NCBI GenBank assembly: GCA_016714495.1
Contig: JADKDU010000007.1
Span: 186,001-250,000, forward strand
Direction: 5' to 3'
DNA length: 64,000 bases
DNA from: Hyphomonadaceae bacterium
GTDB taxonomy: Bacteria; Pseudomonadota; Alphaproteobacteria; Caulobacterales; Hyphomonadaceae
Part shown: positions 10,874 to 18,928 of the stretch, piece by piece
How positions within the stretch are numbered: the stretch's first letter is position 1
How the letters are laid out: each line of letters opens with the position of its first letter
The notes under the pieces: model-generated
The model's database searches: none
What the model saw: the letters and a program-made list of their open reading frames with translations, nothing else
What the model was told of the DNA's origin: nothing
Translations under genes and position numbers: made by a program

Positions 10874-11596
10874 ATGACGTCGATTGTCGCACGTATGTTC
10901 TGCGCCCTTGCGGCGCTTGTCCTCGCGCCGGGCGCACTCGCCCAGCGTGGGGGCATGAACGTGCCCGAGCACGCCGCGCGTCCCGTGGTCATGGAGCTGT
11001 TCTCCAGCCAAGGTTGCGGCAACTGCCCGGCGGCGAACGCCAACCTAGAGAAGCTGTCGGAACGGTCTGACGTGATCGGGCTGACCTATCCGGTGAATAT
11101 CTGGGACTATCTCGGCTGGGACGACACCTTCGCCCGGGCGGAATTCAGCGAGCGTCAGAAGCGCTACAACCGCGCGCTCGGCTATCGCGGCCCGTATACG
11201 CCCCAGGTCGTCTATTCCGGCTACGTGCACGGGCCAGGCACCAGCATCGCCAAGATCGAGCCCAACTTCGCCAAGCGCGATATTACGCCCTATCCGGCCA
11301 GCATCGCCTTCGAGCGGAATGCCGTGACCATATCAGGCGCCCTGCCCGCCGATGTGACCAAGGCGCCCGTCATTCTCGTGCGCTTCCGCCCCGGCCAGAC
11401 CAAGATCACGCCCGCCGCCGGCGCGAACAAGAACAAGGCGATGACCTACTGGAATCTGGTCATCGGCTATGAATCGCTCGGCGAGTGGAAGGGCGGCGTC
11501 CAGAAGTTTGCCGCGAAATGCGATCAGGGTTGCGCCGTGCTGGTCCAGAAGGACGCCACCGAAGGCGTACTGATTGGCGCCGCGCAGAAGAAGTAG
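10874..11596 (+). CDS. DUF1223 exported thioredoxin-like protein
   Basis: The ~240-residue protein starts with a signal peptide (hydrophobic A-L-A-A-L-V-L-A-P-G-A-L-A ending at an Ala-x-Ala site). The mature part begins with V-M-E-L-F-S-S-Q-G-C-G-N-C-P-A-A-N, a CxxC pair in the position of a thioredoxin active site, and later has K-C-D-Q-G-C. This is the conserved, uncharacterised family DUF1223 (COG5429), which commonly follows acnA in alphaproteobacteria. A periplasmic redox role is inferred from the CxxC only. The ATG at 10874 gives a proper signal peptide; the frame extends further upstream with a poor leader. Confidence 0.8.
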   Translation: MTSIVARMFCALAALVLAPGALAQRGGMNVPEHAARPVVMELFSSQGCGNCPAANANLEKLSERSDVIGLTYPVNIWDYLGWDDTFARAEFSERQKRYNRALGYRGPYTPQVVYSGYVHGPGTSIAKIEPNFAKRDITPYPASIAFERNAVTISGALPADVTKAPVILVRFRPGQTKITPAAGANKNKAMTYWNLVIGYESLGEWKGGVQKFAAKCDQGCAVLVQKDATEGVLIGAAQKK

Positions 11597-11599
11597 TCG

Positions 11600-12616
11600 C
11601 TAGTCAGCGATCGCCGCGAGCGGCGTTGAGAATCCACCCCAATCCAGGTCGGTGAGCGCGAAGGCCCAGGGAACGGCCTTCATGTTGATGGCGTTCGCCT
11701 GTTCGACGGCTTCAGGCGTCGCCCCGTCTGTGGTCGCAGCGCTGATCGTGATCCAGCCATGGCCGTCCTTCCGCCAGCTACGGGCCACGATGAAGACGCC
11801 GGACTTGGTGCGCGTGATGTGCTCAGCCACAGGCGCCCCGACGGCGATGCTCATGGCGGGCGTGACGTCTGTGGGCGCAAGCCGTGTCAGGGCTTCGGCT
11901 GCAACTGTTGGCGCCAGAGCCGCCACCAGCGGGCGGGTGTTGTAGGGCGGCGCGAGACTGAAGCCGCCTTCAGCGTTGGCCTCAAGCCGATAGGCTGGCC
12001 CCTGCGCCGGGCGGACATCAACGCCGGCTATATCCATCGCCCTTATCGGCGCGACATCGACCTCGAGCCACCGCATCGCGCGCTGCAGCGGCGGCAGGAC
12101 GCCATTGGCGACAACCCAGGCCTGAAGATCATCCGGCTTGCGGATATAGGAGCGGCCATCACGGTAGCCGGCCAGAAGCTTCGCGAAGTTCTCGCCCGAG
12201 CCATCGCCCACTTCCAGCAATGCGCCTGTACCGCCCGCGGTCGGATCGCCGAGGCCGATGCGATCGAACTTTTTCTCGTCGCGCGTCATCGGCCGCGCAT
12301 AGGTGATGAAGGAGAGCGCGTCGGTGAGTTCGCGGATGCGGGCGGGATTGACCGGATAATTGCCCTTTTCCGGCATCACCCAGCCGTCGGCATTCTTCAC
12401 CAGATGATAGGTCTCCTCGCCGGTCGTCACCATGACGAGCGACACCAGACTCGTCTTGCTTTCGAAGGCAGGCAGGATGCGCTGACCGACTTCGGAACGC
12501 GGCAGCTCCTCGCCCGGCGGGATGAAGGACGCAGCGCCGAGCAGAGCTGATATGCCCGCCGCGGCGGCGAGGATGATCAGCGTGCGGCGACGCCTAGCGG
12601 CGGATGCGATGGTCAT
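11600..12616 (-). CDS. DUF4340 protein of a Gld-type ABC module
   Basis: The 338-residue protein has one N-terminal membrane anchor after a basic start (A-R-R-R-R-T-L-I-I-L-A-A-A-A) and a periplasmic body. The body has two repeats built around W-V-M-P-E-K-G-N-Y-P-V and the W-R-K-D-G-H-G-W motif, as expected of DUF4340. These proteins are encoded next to GldG-like proteins in many bacteria and are thought to be the extracytoplasmic partner of the ABC complex. Its start overlaps the stop of the upstream GldG-like gene by four bases, so it is the last gene of a four-gene operon. Function is unknown. Confidence 0.8.
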   Translation of the reverse strand: MTIASAARRRRTLIILAAAAGISALLGAASFIPPGEELPRSEVGQRILPAFESKTSLVSLVMVTTGEETYHLVKNADGWVMPEKGNYPVNPARIRELTDALSFITYARPMTRDEKKFDRIGLGDPTAGGTGALLEVGDGSGENFAKLLAGYRDGRSYIRKPDDLQAWVVANGVLPPLQRAMRWLEVDVAPIRAMDIAGVDVRPAQGPAYRLEANAEGGFSLAPPYNTRPLVAALAPTVAAEALTRLAPTDVTPAMSIAVGAPVAEHITRTKSGVFIVARSWRKDGHGWITISAATTDGATPEAVEQANAINMKAVPWAFALTDLDWGGFSTPLAAIAD

Positions 12617-14475
12617 GCCGTCCCTCCCCTGCGCCGGGAGCGCCAGACGAACACGCCAACGCCGATGAAGCCGACGAAGATGGGCGGCAGCCAGACGTTG
12701 ACGAACTGCAGCTGGCCAGCGAGCGCATCGATATCGCGGCGGAATTCGCGCTCGACGCCGCGAAGCTGCTTGCGGATGTCGGCCGCCTGTTCGCGATAGC
12801 TGGCGATCTCGGCCTGTTCTTCAGCGGTCAAGGTCGCGCCGCTGGTGCGGCGGCCTTCGAGCAGGTTGAGCCGGCCCTCGGCGTCGGCGAGCAGCTTTTC
12901 GAGCCGCTGCTGTTCTTCATAGAGCCTGTCGCGCGCCGCGGCGCGGAGTTCATCGACACGATCCATCGGCCGCGCCGCCGGGGCGCGCGAGCGCAGCGCG
13001 GTGAGCGCTTCATCGCCGCCGAGATTGTCGAGCGAATTGAGGATGAAAGCGGCGTTGTCGGAAATCGCGGTGTTGTTCTGCGGGTTGACGTAGAAGCCGT
13101 CGTCGAACGCATCCGCATCAGCCACAAAGATGATTTCCGCCGGATCCGTCGAGCGCGAGACGAAGGGTGGAACCTTGGCCATCTCCTGCCGCTCGAGTTC
13201 GGCCAGCACAGGATCGGGCTGCGGCGGCGCGGAAGGAGGCAGGGTGAAGGACGAGCGCAGCTCGCCGGACAGACGCCCTGCGAGAATCTGCGGCGTCTCG
13301 GACGAGGCATAAGCTTCGAGGACAGCGCGCGGTGTCGGATCACTCATGGCGATGGAAGACGCGATCAGCGCGGCCTGCGCGGTTGTTTCGACCAGCGTCG
13401 TGAACGTTGCGCCCGCAGGCGGCTTTGCGATCAGATGGCCGGGCGCGCCAAAGTTGATCGGGCGCGAGAGGTCGGCCGTGACCACGTCGGTCTTGGACAT
13501 CAGCGCGGGCGGCGCGGCCGGGAAGAGCGGCTGGCCGACAATCGCCTTGCGGCCGCCGCCTGCATCGACATTGACCGGCAGGGCGAGCGCGCGATCGGCC
13601 ACCGTATCCGGACCGATCGATACTCCGAGCATGTCGCCGAGGCGGCCGAGACTGGATGCCGGGATCGCCTGTTGGCCGGGTTGGGTCATCGAGACGCGCG
13701 AGACTGGGTCGAGCGCGATCAGCGCCCTGCCTTTGTGCACCATGAACTGGTCGAGGACGTATTGCTGCCATTCATCCAGCGGGCCGGGATGGATCATCAT
13801 CAACACGTCTGTGCCGGCAGGCAGCGCGCGGAAGTCCGGCGGCACGATCTCGATGTCGAAGGCCCGCCGGGCTTCACGCAGCACAAAGGCTGCTCCGGGT
13901 TCGGACGGGTCGCGCTGGTAAGCGAGCAGTGACGAGATCACCGCGACTTTCGGCGGAGCGGGATCATCGAGCTGCGAGATGAGGCGAACGAGTTCGTACT
14001 CCAGCAACGCATCACGTTCGGGCGCAAGGAAAGGGATGGCGATGTTGTCGTCCACCGTGTTGTGGCCGATGACGCCGAAATAGATCGGGTCGGGTCCGTT
14101 AGTGGGCGCGGGCGTAAGACCGGCGGCGACGACGCGGTCTTCCTCGTCAGAGAACGGTTCGGGCTCCGTCTCGCGCGCCTTCACCTTGCCGCCGCTCTGC
14201 GCTGCTATCTCGTTCATCAGCTGGCGCACGCGGTCGGCATGGGCGCGGATCGCCGGGAATTCTGCGCCGACGCCGCGCGAATAGACGAGTTCTAGCTCGA
14301 CCGGCTCGACGAGACGCTGGACCACGCGCTTGGCGGAGCTGGACATGGTGTAAAGGCCGTTGGCCGTGAAGTCGGCGCGCGCGGGCGCGAGCCATTTCCA
14401 CGAGGCGAGGTTCAGCCCGACGAAGACGATGGCGACCAGCAGGCTGGCGAGGATGGCGTAATGGCTTCTGCGCAT
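12613..14475 (-). CDS. GldG-like ABC-associated protein (ABC_transp_aux)
   Basis: The 620-residue product has an N-terminal helix (Y-A-I-L-A-S-L-L-V-A-I-V-F-V), then the F-T-A-N-G-L-Y-T-M-S opening found in GldG-type proteins. A large periplasmic domain follows (residues ~50-490), then a coiled-coil-like stretch (E-E-Q-Q-R-L-E-K-L-L-A-D-A-E through about residue 570) and a C-terminal membrane helix with a basic tail. I use the ATG at 14475, which overlaps the permease stop in TGATG; a longer frame upstream repeats the permease in another frame. In Bacteroidetes GldG acts with GldA and GldF in gliding; here no other gliding genes are visible. Confidence 0.82.
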   Translation of the reverse strand: MRRSHYAILASLLVAIVFVGLNLASWKWLAPARADFTANGLYTMSSSAKRVVQRLVEPVELELVYSRGVGAEFPAIRAHADRVRQLMNEIAAQSGGKVKARETEPEPFSDEEDRVVAAGLTPAPTNGPDPIYFGVIGHNTVDDNIAIPFLAPERDALLEYELVRLISQLDDPAPPKVAVISSLLAYQRDPSEPGAAFVLREARRAFDIEIVPPDFRALPAGTDVLMMIHPGPLDEWQQYVLDQFMVHKGRALIALDPVSRVSMTQPGQQAIPASSLGRLGDMLGVSIGPDTVADRALALPVNVDAGGGRKAIVGQPLFPAAPPALMSKTDVVTADLSRPINFGAPGHLIAKPPAGATFTTLVETTAQAALIASSIAMSDPTPRAVLEAYASSETPQILAGRLSGELRSSFTLPPSAPPQPDPVLAELERQEMAKVPPFVSRSTDPAEIIFVADADAFDDGFYVNPQNNTAISDNAAFILNSLDNLGGDEALTALRSRAPAARPMDRVDELRAAARDRLYEEQQRLEKLLADAEGRLNLLEGRRTSGATLTAEEQAEIASYREQAADIRKQLRGVEREFRRDIDALAGQLQFVNVWLPPIFVGFIGVGVFVWRSRRRGGTA

Positions 14476-15245
14476 CAGCCGCCCTTCCTTGCGCTGACCC
14501 AGATGGCGTTGAGCGCCAGCCAGACGGCGATAAAGCCTATATAAAAGACCAGCGCGCGCATCTCGAGCACGCCGCGCTGGGCCGCTTCGAAGTGCGAGAT
14601 CAGCGAGAACGACGCCATGGCTTCGGCCAGGCCGGGGCCGAAGGCGGCGGTAAGGCCTGCTGTCACGACCGGCAATCCGGCGGCGGTGAAGAGAAAGCCG
14701 ACGGCGACAGAGAGCACGAACGCGATCACCTGGTTCTGCGCCGCAGCCGACAGCGCGCAGGCCACGGCAAGATAGCCGCCGGCCATCAGGAAGCTGATGA
14801 CATAGGTGAGGAAGATCGCGGCGTTGTCCGGCTTGCCCAGCCAGTTGACCGACATCCAGATCGGCGTCGTGAGCAGCAGCGCTGCGGCGGCGACCGTCCA
14901 GGCCGCGAGGAATTTGCCAAGCACGAGCGACCATGCCGGCGCAGGCAGTGTCAGCAACAATTCAAGCGTCCCTCCCCTCGCCTCGTCGGCCCAGAGGCGC
15001 ATGGCGATCGCGGGGAGGAAAACGAGATAGAGCCAGGGATGAAACAGGAAGAATGGCGCGAGGTCGGCCTGGTTGGTGTCGAAGAAGCGGCCGATCTGGA
15101 AGGTGAAGGAGCCGAGCGCGATGAGGAAGGTCGCGATGAACACATAGGCCAGCGGCGTCAGGAAGTAGGCGGCGAGTTCGCGCACATAGACGGCGCGAAG
15201 CGCATTGCCGGCCTGCCGCATGTTGAGGGCGAAGGTCTCGTTCAC
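14475..15245 (-). CDS. GldF-like ABC-2 permease
   Basis: The 256-residue protein has six helices in the ABC-2 pattern. It includes R-E-L-A-A-Y-F-L-T-P-L-A-Y-V-F near the start, and A-D-E-A-R-G-G-T-L-E-L-L-L-T-L-P between helices two and three, which is the conserved cytoplasmic coupling segment of GldF-type permeases. The GTG at 15245 overlaps the ATPase stop in GTGA and gives the expected length. It should form the membrane channel partner of the ATPase encoded directly upstream. The exported substrate is unknown. Confidence 0.85.
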   Translation of the reverse strand: MNETFALNMRQAGNALRAVYVRELAAYFLTPLAYVFIATFLIALGSFTFQIGRFFDTNQADLAPFFLFHPWLYLVFLPAIAMRLWADEARGGTLELLLTLPAPAWSLVLGKFLAAWTVAAAALLLTTPIWMSVNWLGKPDNAAIFLTYVISFLMAGGYLAVACALSAAAQNQVIAFVLSVAVGFLFTAAGLPVVTAGLTAAFGPGLAEAMASFSLISHFEAAQRGVLEMRALVFYIGFIAVWLALNAIWVSARKGG

Positions 15246-15973
15246 GCGACCTTCTCCGGCTTGGTCAGCGCGTGGAAGGCGTCTTCGAGTTTGCCGCTGG
15301 GCGTGCGGCCGGCGAGATCGGCGGGCGTTCCGTCGGCCTTGATGTCTCCGCGGTCGATAAGCACGGCGCGGGTGCACATGGCTTCGACTTCATCGAGCTG
15401 GTGCGTCGAGATCAGGATCGCTTTCTGCCTCGCCATGCGGGCGATGAGCGCGCGCATCGCGATCTTCTGGTTCGGGTCGAGGCCGTCGGTGGGTTCATCA
15501 AGGATAAGCACGGGCGGATCATGGACGATGGCGCCGGCGAGCGCGACGCGGCGGCGATAGCCTTTCGACAGCGTTTCGATCGGGCGCGAAATTACGTCGG
15601 TGATCGCGGCGTCTTCGGCGACGCGGGCGATGGCGAGTTTCGCGGCGGCGCTGGTGAGGCCGTGGGTTCTGGCAAGGAAGCCGAGGAAGTCTCGCACCGA
15701 CAGGTCGAAATACAGCGGCGCGCCTTCGGCGAGATATCCGAGCGCGAGCTGGGCTTTCGTCCGGTCGGACAGGATGGAGACGCCATTGATGAGCGCATCG
15801 CCGGAATCAGGCTCGAGAAATCCCGCGATCATGCGGAGCGTTGTCGATTTGCCGGCGCCGTTGGGACCGAGGAAGGCGACGGTTTCGCCAGCCGTTACCG
15901 AAAAGCTGACGTTCCGCACCGCCTGTCTTGGCCCGAACGACTTGCTCAGGGCATCGACCTTCAGCGCTTGCAT
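15242..15973 (-). CDS. GldA-like ABC transporter ATPase
   Basis: The 243-residue protein has Walker A G-P-N-G-A-G-K-S-T at residues 36-44, signature L-S-K-G-Y-R-R-R near 140, and Walker B L-I-L-D-E-P-T-D-G-L-D-P near 160, with the switch histidine in I-S-T-H. The Y-R-R-R variant in place of Q-R is typical of ATPases paired with ABC-2 permeases such as GldA. It is the first gene of the operon ATPase, permease, GldG-like, DUF4340. Every junction in that operon overlaps by one to four bases, so the four products are probably made in fixed ratio. Upstream lies a 394-base non-coding gap. Confidence 0.9.
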   Translation of the reverse strand: MQALKVDALSKSFGPRQAVRNVSFSVTAGETVAFLGPNGAGKSTTLRMIAGFLEPDSGDALINGVSILSDRTKAQLALGYLAEGAPLYFDLSVRDFLGFLARTHGLTSAAAKLAIARVAEDAAITDVISRPIETLSKGYRRRVALAGAIVHDPPVLILDEPTDGLDPNQKIAMRALIARMARQKAILISTHQLDEVEAMCTRAVLIDRGDIKADGTPADLAGRTPSGKLEDAFHALTKPEKVA

Positions 15974-16367
15974 GGGGATCCAATGACCAATTGCCGGGTG
16001 GCCTAGCTACGCCTGGGAATGCAGCGAAGGAAGCGACAAGGCGGTGAAAATTCGCCCAATGCGAATCATTAAAGACCGCTGGAATGAGTTAATTTGGCAT
16101 AGGCTGAAGGCTAGCGCGCAGAGCTGCGCCCCAGAGGGAAATCTATCTGATTTTCAGGAGATTAGGTGTCGGACGGACCGTCAGTCGCAACCCTGGGGGG
16201 CTGGGGGGCTGTTGGGTCCAAGGTCGGCGTCTTAACCATCCGCCCGACGTTGTTAACTTGGCCGGGGTTGAAGGCTTTGGCTAGTCCTAATTACGGTCAT
16301 ATTGCGAAATCTCTGTAATGATCCCAGCTTGGTTCTATCAGCGGCCAACTTCTCGACGGGAGCGCTT
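15974..16367 (+). other. Non-coding gap between divergent operons
   Basis: No credible gene is visible in these 394 bases. They must hold the promoters of the ABC operon (leftward) and the DUF2794 gene (rightward). A guanine-rich stretch at about 16195-16215 has two runs of six G and one of three, which could form a G-quadruplex on the plus strand. T-T-A-A half-sites occur at 16232 and 16254 but not with the seven-base spacing of CtrA sites. A GAATC methylation motif occurs near 16063. Confidence 0.4.
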
Positions 16368-16727
16368 ATGACGGATCAGATCCACGCCGGGCGTTTTTCT
16401 TCTTCGTCTGGCCCGGCAATAGCGCAGAAACGTGTGTGGTTTGACCGGAAAGAGCTAGAATTGATCCTCAGAGTCTACGGACGCATGGTCGCCGAAGGCG
16501 AGTGCAGGGATTATGCGATCGGGGCGCACGGCGACCATGCGCTGTTTCACATGTATCGCCGGGCGTCGGAGGCGCCGACCTGGATTGTCGAGAAACGGCC
16601 AGAGCTGGCGCGGCGGCAGGGCGCGTTCTCGGTGAGCAACGCGACCGGACAAATTCTGAAGCGCGGTCAGGACCTGGCGCAGGTTATGCGGGTGTTCGAC
16701 AAGAAGCGCTTCAACGTCATCGACTGA
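16368..16727 (+). CDS. DUF2794 family protein
   Basis: The 119-residue soluble protein contains V-W-F-D-R-K-E-L-E-L-I-L-R-V-Y-G-R-M-V-A and later R-D-Y-A-I-G-A-H-G-D-H-A-L-F, the conserved core of DUF2794, a small alphaproteobacterial family of unknown role. The ATG at 16368 is preceded by GGGAG at the right distance; a TTG-started extension upstream is less likely. It is a single-gene unit, followed after 70 bases by a strong hairpin terminator. Confidence 0.8.
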   Translation: MTDQIHAGRFSSSSGPAIAQKRVWFDRKELELILRVYGRMVAEGECRDYAIGAHGDHALFHMYRRASEAPTWIVEKRPELARRQGAFSVSNATGQILKRGQDLAQVMRVFDKKRFNVID

Positions 16728-16742
16728 GGTCGCGGGCCTGAG

Positions 16743-16751
16743 TTATCCACC
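16743..16751 (+). promoter_or_regulatory. Isolated DnaA-box-like sequence
   Basis: TTATCCACC differs from the DnaA box TTATCCACA only in its last base. It lies just downstream of the DUF2794 stop and has no partner nearby, about 19 kb from the predicted origin. It may be chance, or a titration or regulatory site. Confidence 0.3.
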
Positions 16752-16796
16752 CCCTGCGCACAGGCAGTCTCCACATCTGTTGGGAAACCGAAATGA

Positions 16797-16832
16797 AAAG
16801 CCCCGGCCGTGTGGCCGGGGCTTTCCGTTTTT
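16797..16832 (+). terminator. Rho-independent terminator after the DUF2794 gene
   Basis: A perfect 12-base stem (AAAGCCCCGGCC pairing with GGCCGGGGCTTT) with a four-base GTGT loop is followed by CCGTTTTT. Because the stem also begins with adenines, it can act on the convergent BI-1 transcript as well. Confidence 0.85.
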
Positions 16833-16848
16833 CGTTGTCTCGCAGCGA

Positions 16849-17613
16849 TTACTCGCGCGAGGAGAGGAACATCAGCACGATGCGGAACATGTTGATGAAA
16901 GAGATGAAGAAGTTCAGCGCACCCCAGTTCGTCATCACCGCAAGCGAGCGGGCGTCGCCATCGAAGGCATAAAAGCCATTCTTCAGCTGCTGCGTTTCAA
17001 CCGCGATCAACACGGCCGAGAGCGCGAACACGGCGCCCATGATGATCCATTCCATCATCGAGGAGGCCGGAAGAATGAAGTTCAGGAGCGAAAGGGCGAC
17101 AACGCCCCACAGCGCCATGATCGCGAACGAGCCGATGCCCGACATGTCACGCTTCGTGGTGTAGCCGAACAGCGAGAGTGCGCCGAAGGCCGAAGCCGTG
17201 ATCAGGAAGGCTTTGGCGATGGTGACGTAGGTCAGCGAGAGGCCGATGCCGCCACGCGTCATCGACTCAGCGCCGCTCTCCGCCATGAGCACCCATACGC
17301 CCAAGCCAAGGCCCATCATGGCGACGATGGCCCAGTACATGATGCCCGTCGCGAGCGGCGAAGGGTTTTTCATGAAGAACATCGAGCCGAGCAGCAGAAC
17401 CACAGGGCCCCATTGCACGACGTAGACCAAGGGCGTGCCGAACACGAGTTCGGTCACAGCCGGAACGGTGCCGGCGACGAAAGCCAGAGCGCCAGCGAGC
17501 AGGATGCCGAGGCCCAGCTTGTTATAGACGCCCAGCATGAATTTGCGGAGGCCGGCGTCCGTGGCCATATCGCCTGTGCCGGTACGCGGCTGGGCGTATT
17601 GGAAGTCAGCCAT
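16849..17613 (-). CDS. BI-1/YccA (Bax inhibitor-1) family membrane protein
   Basis: The 254-residue protein has a soluble start ending in a tyrosine-rich motif (F-M-L-G-V-Y-N-K-L-G-L-G) and then seven helices, the classic BI-1 layout. The last helices include A-L-N-F-F-I-S-F-I-N-M-F, the conserved ending of bacterial members. Relatives in E. coli (YccA) modulate the membrane protease FtsH and others act as pH-dependent calcium leak channels; which applies here is unknown. It is transcribed alone and convergent with DUF2794 across a bidirectional terminator. Confidence 0.9.
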   Translation of the reverse strand: MADFQYAQPRTGTGDMATDAGLRKFMLGVYNKLGLGILLAGALAFVAGTVPAVTELVFGTPLVYVVQWGPVVLLLGSMFFMKNPSPLATGIMYWAIVAMMGLGLGVWVLMAESGAESMTRGGIGLSLTYVTIAKAFLITASAFGALSLFGYTTKRDMSGIGSFAIMALWGVVALSLLNFILPASSMMEWIIMGAVFALSAVLIAVETQQLKNGFYAFDGDARSLAVMTNWGALNFFISFINMFRIVLMFLSSRE

Positions 17614-17858
17614 GGTGTTGTCTCAACCTTCTTGTCCACGCTGCGTGCAACCGCAGCCGATTGCCTGAAAGAATGGGCATTCCAACCTGTGAATGCAAGT
17701 AAAACCGGGGCTTGCGACCGTCAGCTGGCGTGTCTGTGATCGGCGTAAACATGGCGCTAACGTTGATTCCATTGCGACTCCTGCCATTGCGGCGGCGTAA
17801 GCTGCATTACGCGTCGTCTCTTATTTTCGCAGCGCGCCGGCTGGGTTAATTGAGAACG

Positions 17859-18407
17859 ATGAGCCTTCGCCTGTTCATCGCCATCCCCCTCCCCGAGGAG
17901 ATCACCGCGCGACTGCTGACGCTGGAGGCGGATGTGCCCGGCGCATCATGGCGGCTGCCGGAGCATTTCCATCTCACATTGCGCTTTCTCGGCGAGATTG
18001 ACGAGGCGCTGGCGCGCGAGGTTGACCACGAGCTTGGGCGCATTGTAGCGGCGCCGTTCGAGATCGCGCTGGCGGGCGCGGGCAGTTTTGGCGGCAGGGA
18101 GCCGAGCGCGCTGTGGGCGGGCGTTGATGCGCCCCCGGATCTGGCGCGGCTGGCGGGAAGCTGCGAGGGCGCGGTGCGGCGGGCGGGCCTAGCGCCCGAA
18201 CCGCGCAAGTTCAAGCCGCATGTCACCCTCGCCTATCTGCACGGGACGCTGGACGATGAAGTCGCGCCGTTCCTGCAGGAGTCGGCGGAGTTCAGGACGG
18301 ACAGGTTCTGGGTCGATCATTTCTGCATGTATTCCTCGCGCGCGACCAAGGCGGGCAGCCGCTATGTCGAGGAGGCGGTCTATCCGCTGACGGGGGCGGG
18401 CGCGTAG
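17859..18407 (+). CDS. thpR: RNA 2',3'-cyclic phosphodiesterase (2H family)
   Basis: The 182-residue protein carries both halves of the 2H active site: H-F-H-L-T-L-R-F-L (HxT) near residue 43 and K-P-H-V-T-L-A-Y-L (HxT) near residue 128. It begins S-L-R-L-F-I-A-I-P-L-P, typical of ThpR. Such enzymes hydrolyse 2',3'-cyclic phosphates and were first found as RNA ligases acting on tRNA halves. I use the ATG at 17859; a TTG nine bases earlier is possible. It stands alone, divergent from the BI-1 gene. Confidence 0.87.
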   Translation: MSLRLFIAIPLPEEITARLLTLEADVPGASWRLPEHFHLTLRFLGEIDEALAREVDHELGRIVAAPFEIALAGAGSFGGREPSALWAGVDAPPDLARLAGSCEGAVRRAGLAPEPRKFKPHVTLAYLHGTLDDEVAPFLQESAEFRTDRFWVDHFCMYSSRATKAGSRYVEEAVYPLTGAGA

Positions 18408-18928
18408 GCGCAATCTTTTGATCGCACGGGCGTAATCGCCCTGCGGGATGCTTAGAGCTCCGGCCCGGATAGAGGACCGGGGCCGGGGGGCGCGCTCCGC
18501 ATGGCTTGGGCGAGCCGCTTCAAGGCGGCCCTAGCGCTGGTCAAAGAGAAACGCGGTTCATCCATCGACGCTGCGCGTCACCCCCCCGCAATCGTTTGTC
18601 GCCAGCTGGATCACGGAGGTCTTTCACCTCTTGGATCGCCAGGTCCGTCGGCGGAAAGGTCGCCCTGCGCCGTTGAACATCGCGACTGGCCTCCATGGGG
18701 CGACACGGGCAATTCTCACAGGGCGGGACGAGGTGGGGATGAGCGGGGCTCAATCCCCATCTGCTTTCGCGCTTGGGCGTTGAGCGCGGCGGGAAAGATG
18801 GTTTGGAACCGCGACTGGATTCCGCGCAAATTGCCGGCGCCGCCCTCTCCGACATAGCAGCAGGTGGATTGCACGCCGCGCGGGCGAGACGCAGGGCAAT
18901 CGCGCGACGCCTGATCGGCGGTCGCGGG
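18408..18928 (+). other. Non-coding gap between thpR and hslU
   Basis: These 521 bases separate the convergent genes thpR and hslU. Open frames exist on both strands but show no recognisable domain and are broken by indels when compared with the related copy near 46.8 kb. Most of the gap is occupied by dispersed repeat copy A. The remaining ~165 bases next to hslU show nothing I can name. Confidence 0.5.
18447..18761 (+). repeat. Dispersed repeat, copy A
   Basis: This segment is related to 46777-46992 in the same orientation. The best conserved block begins with ATGGCTTGGGCGAGCCGCT at 18501, and about 43 of 48 bases match over 18501-18547. A second matching block (CGACGCTGCGCGTCA) follows. 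The end has a hairpin TGGGGAT/ATCCCCA at 18734-18759 that is also present in copy B. Copy A carries roughly 100 extra bases in its middle. Single-base indels between copies break the possible reading frames, so it is probably not protein-coding. No terminal repeats or target duplications of a transposon are visible. Confidence 0.65.

Noticed and set aside
12604..13932. 442-residue open frame on the plus strand opposite the GldG-like gene
   Set aside because: It is antisense to a well-supported gene in a GC-rich genome, a common artefact, and has Arg/Ala-rich non-protein-like composition.
16232..16257. Two TTAAC elements upstream of the DUF2794 gene as a CtrA site
   Set aside because: Spacing is 18 bases, far from the required seven.
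18501..18857. Protein-coding gene in repeat copy A
   Set aside because: The frame is broken by a one-base indel relative to copy B shortly after the best conserved block, so shared coding is unlikely.
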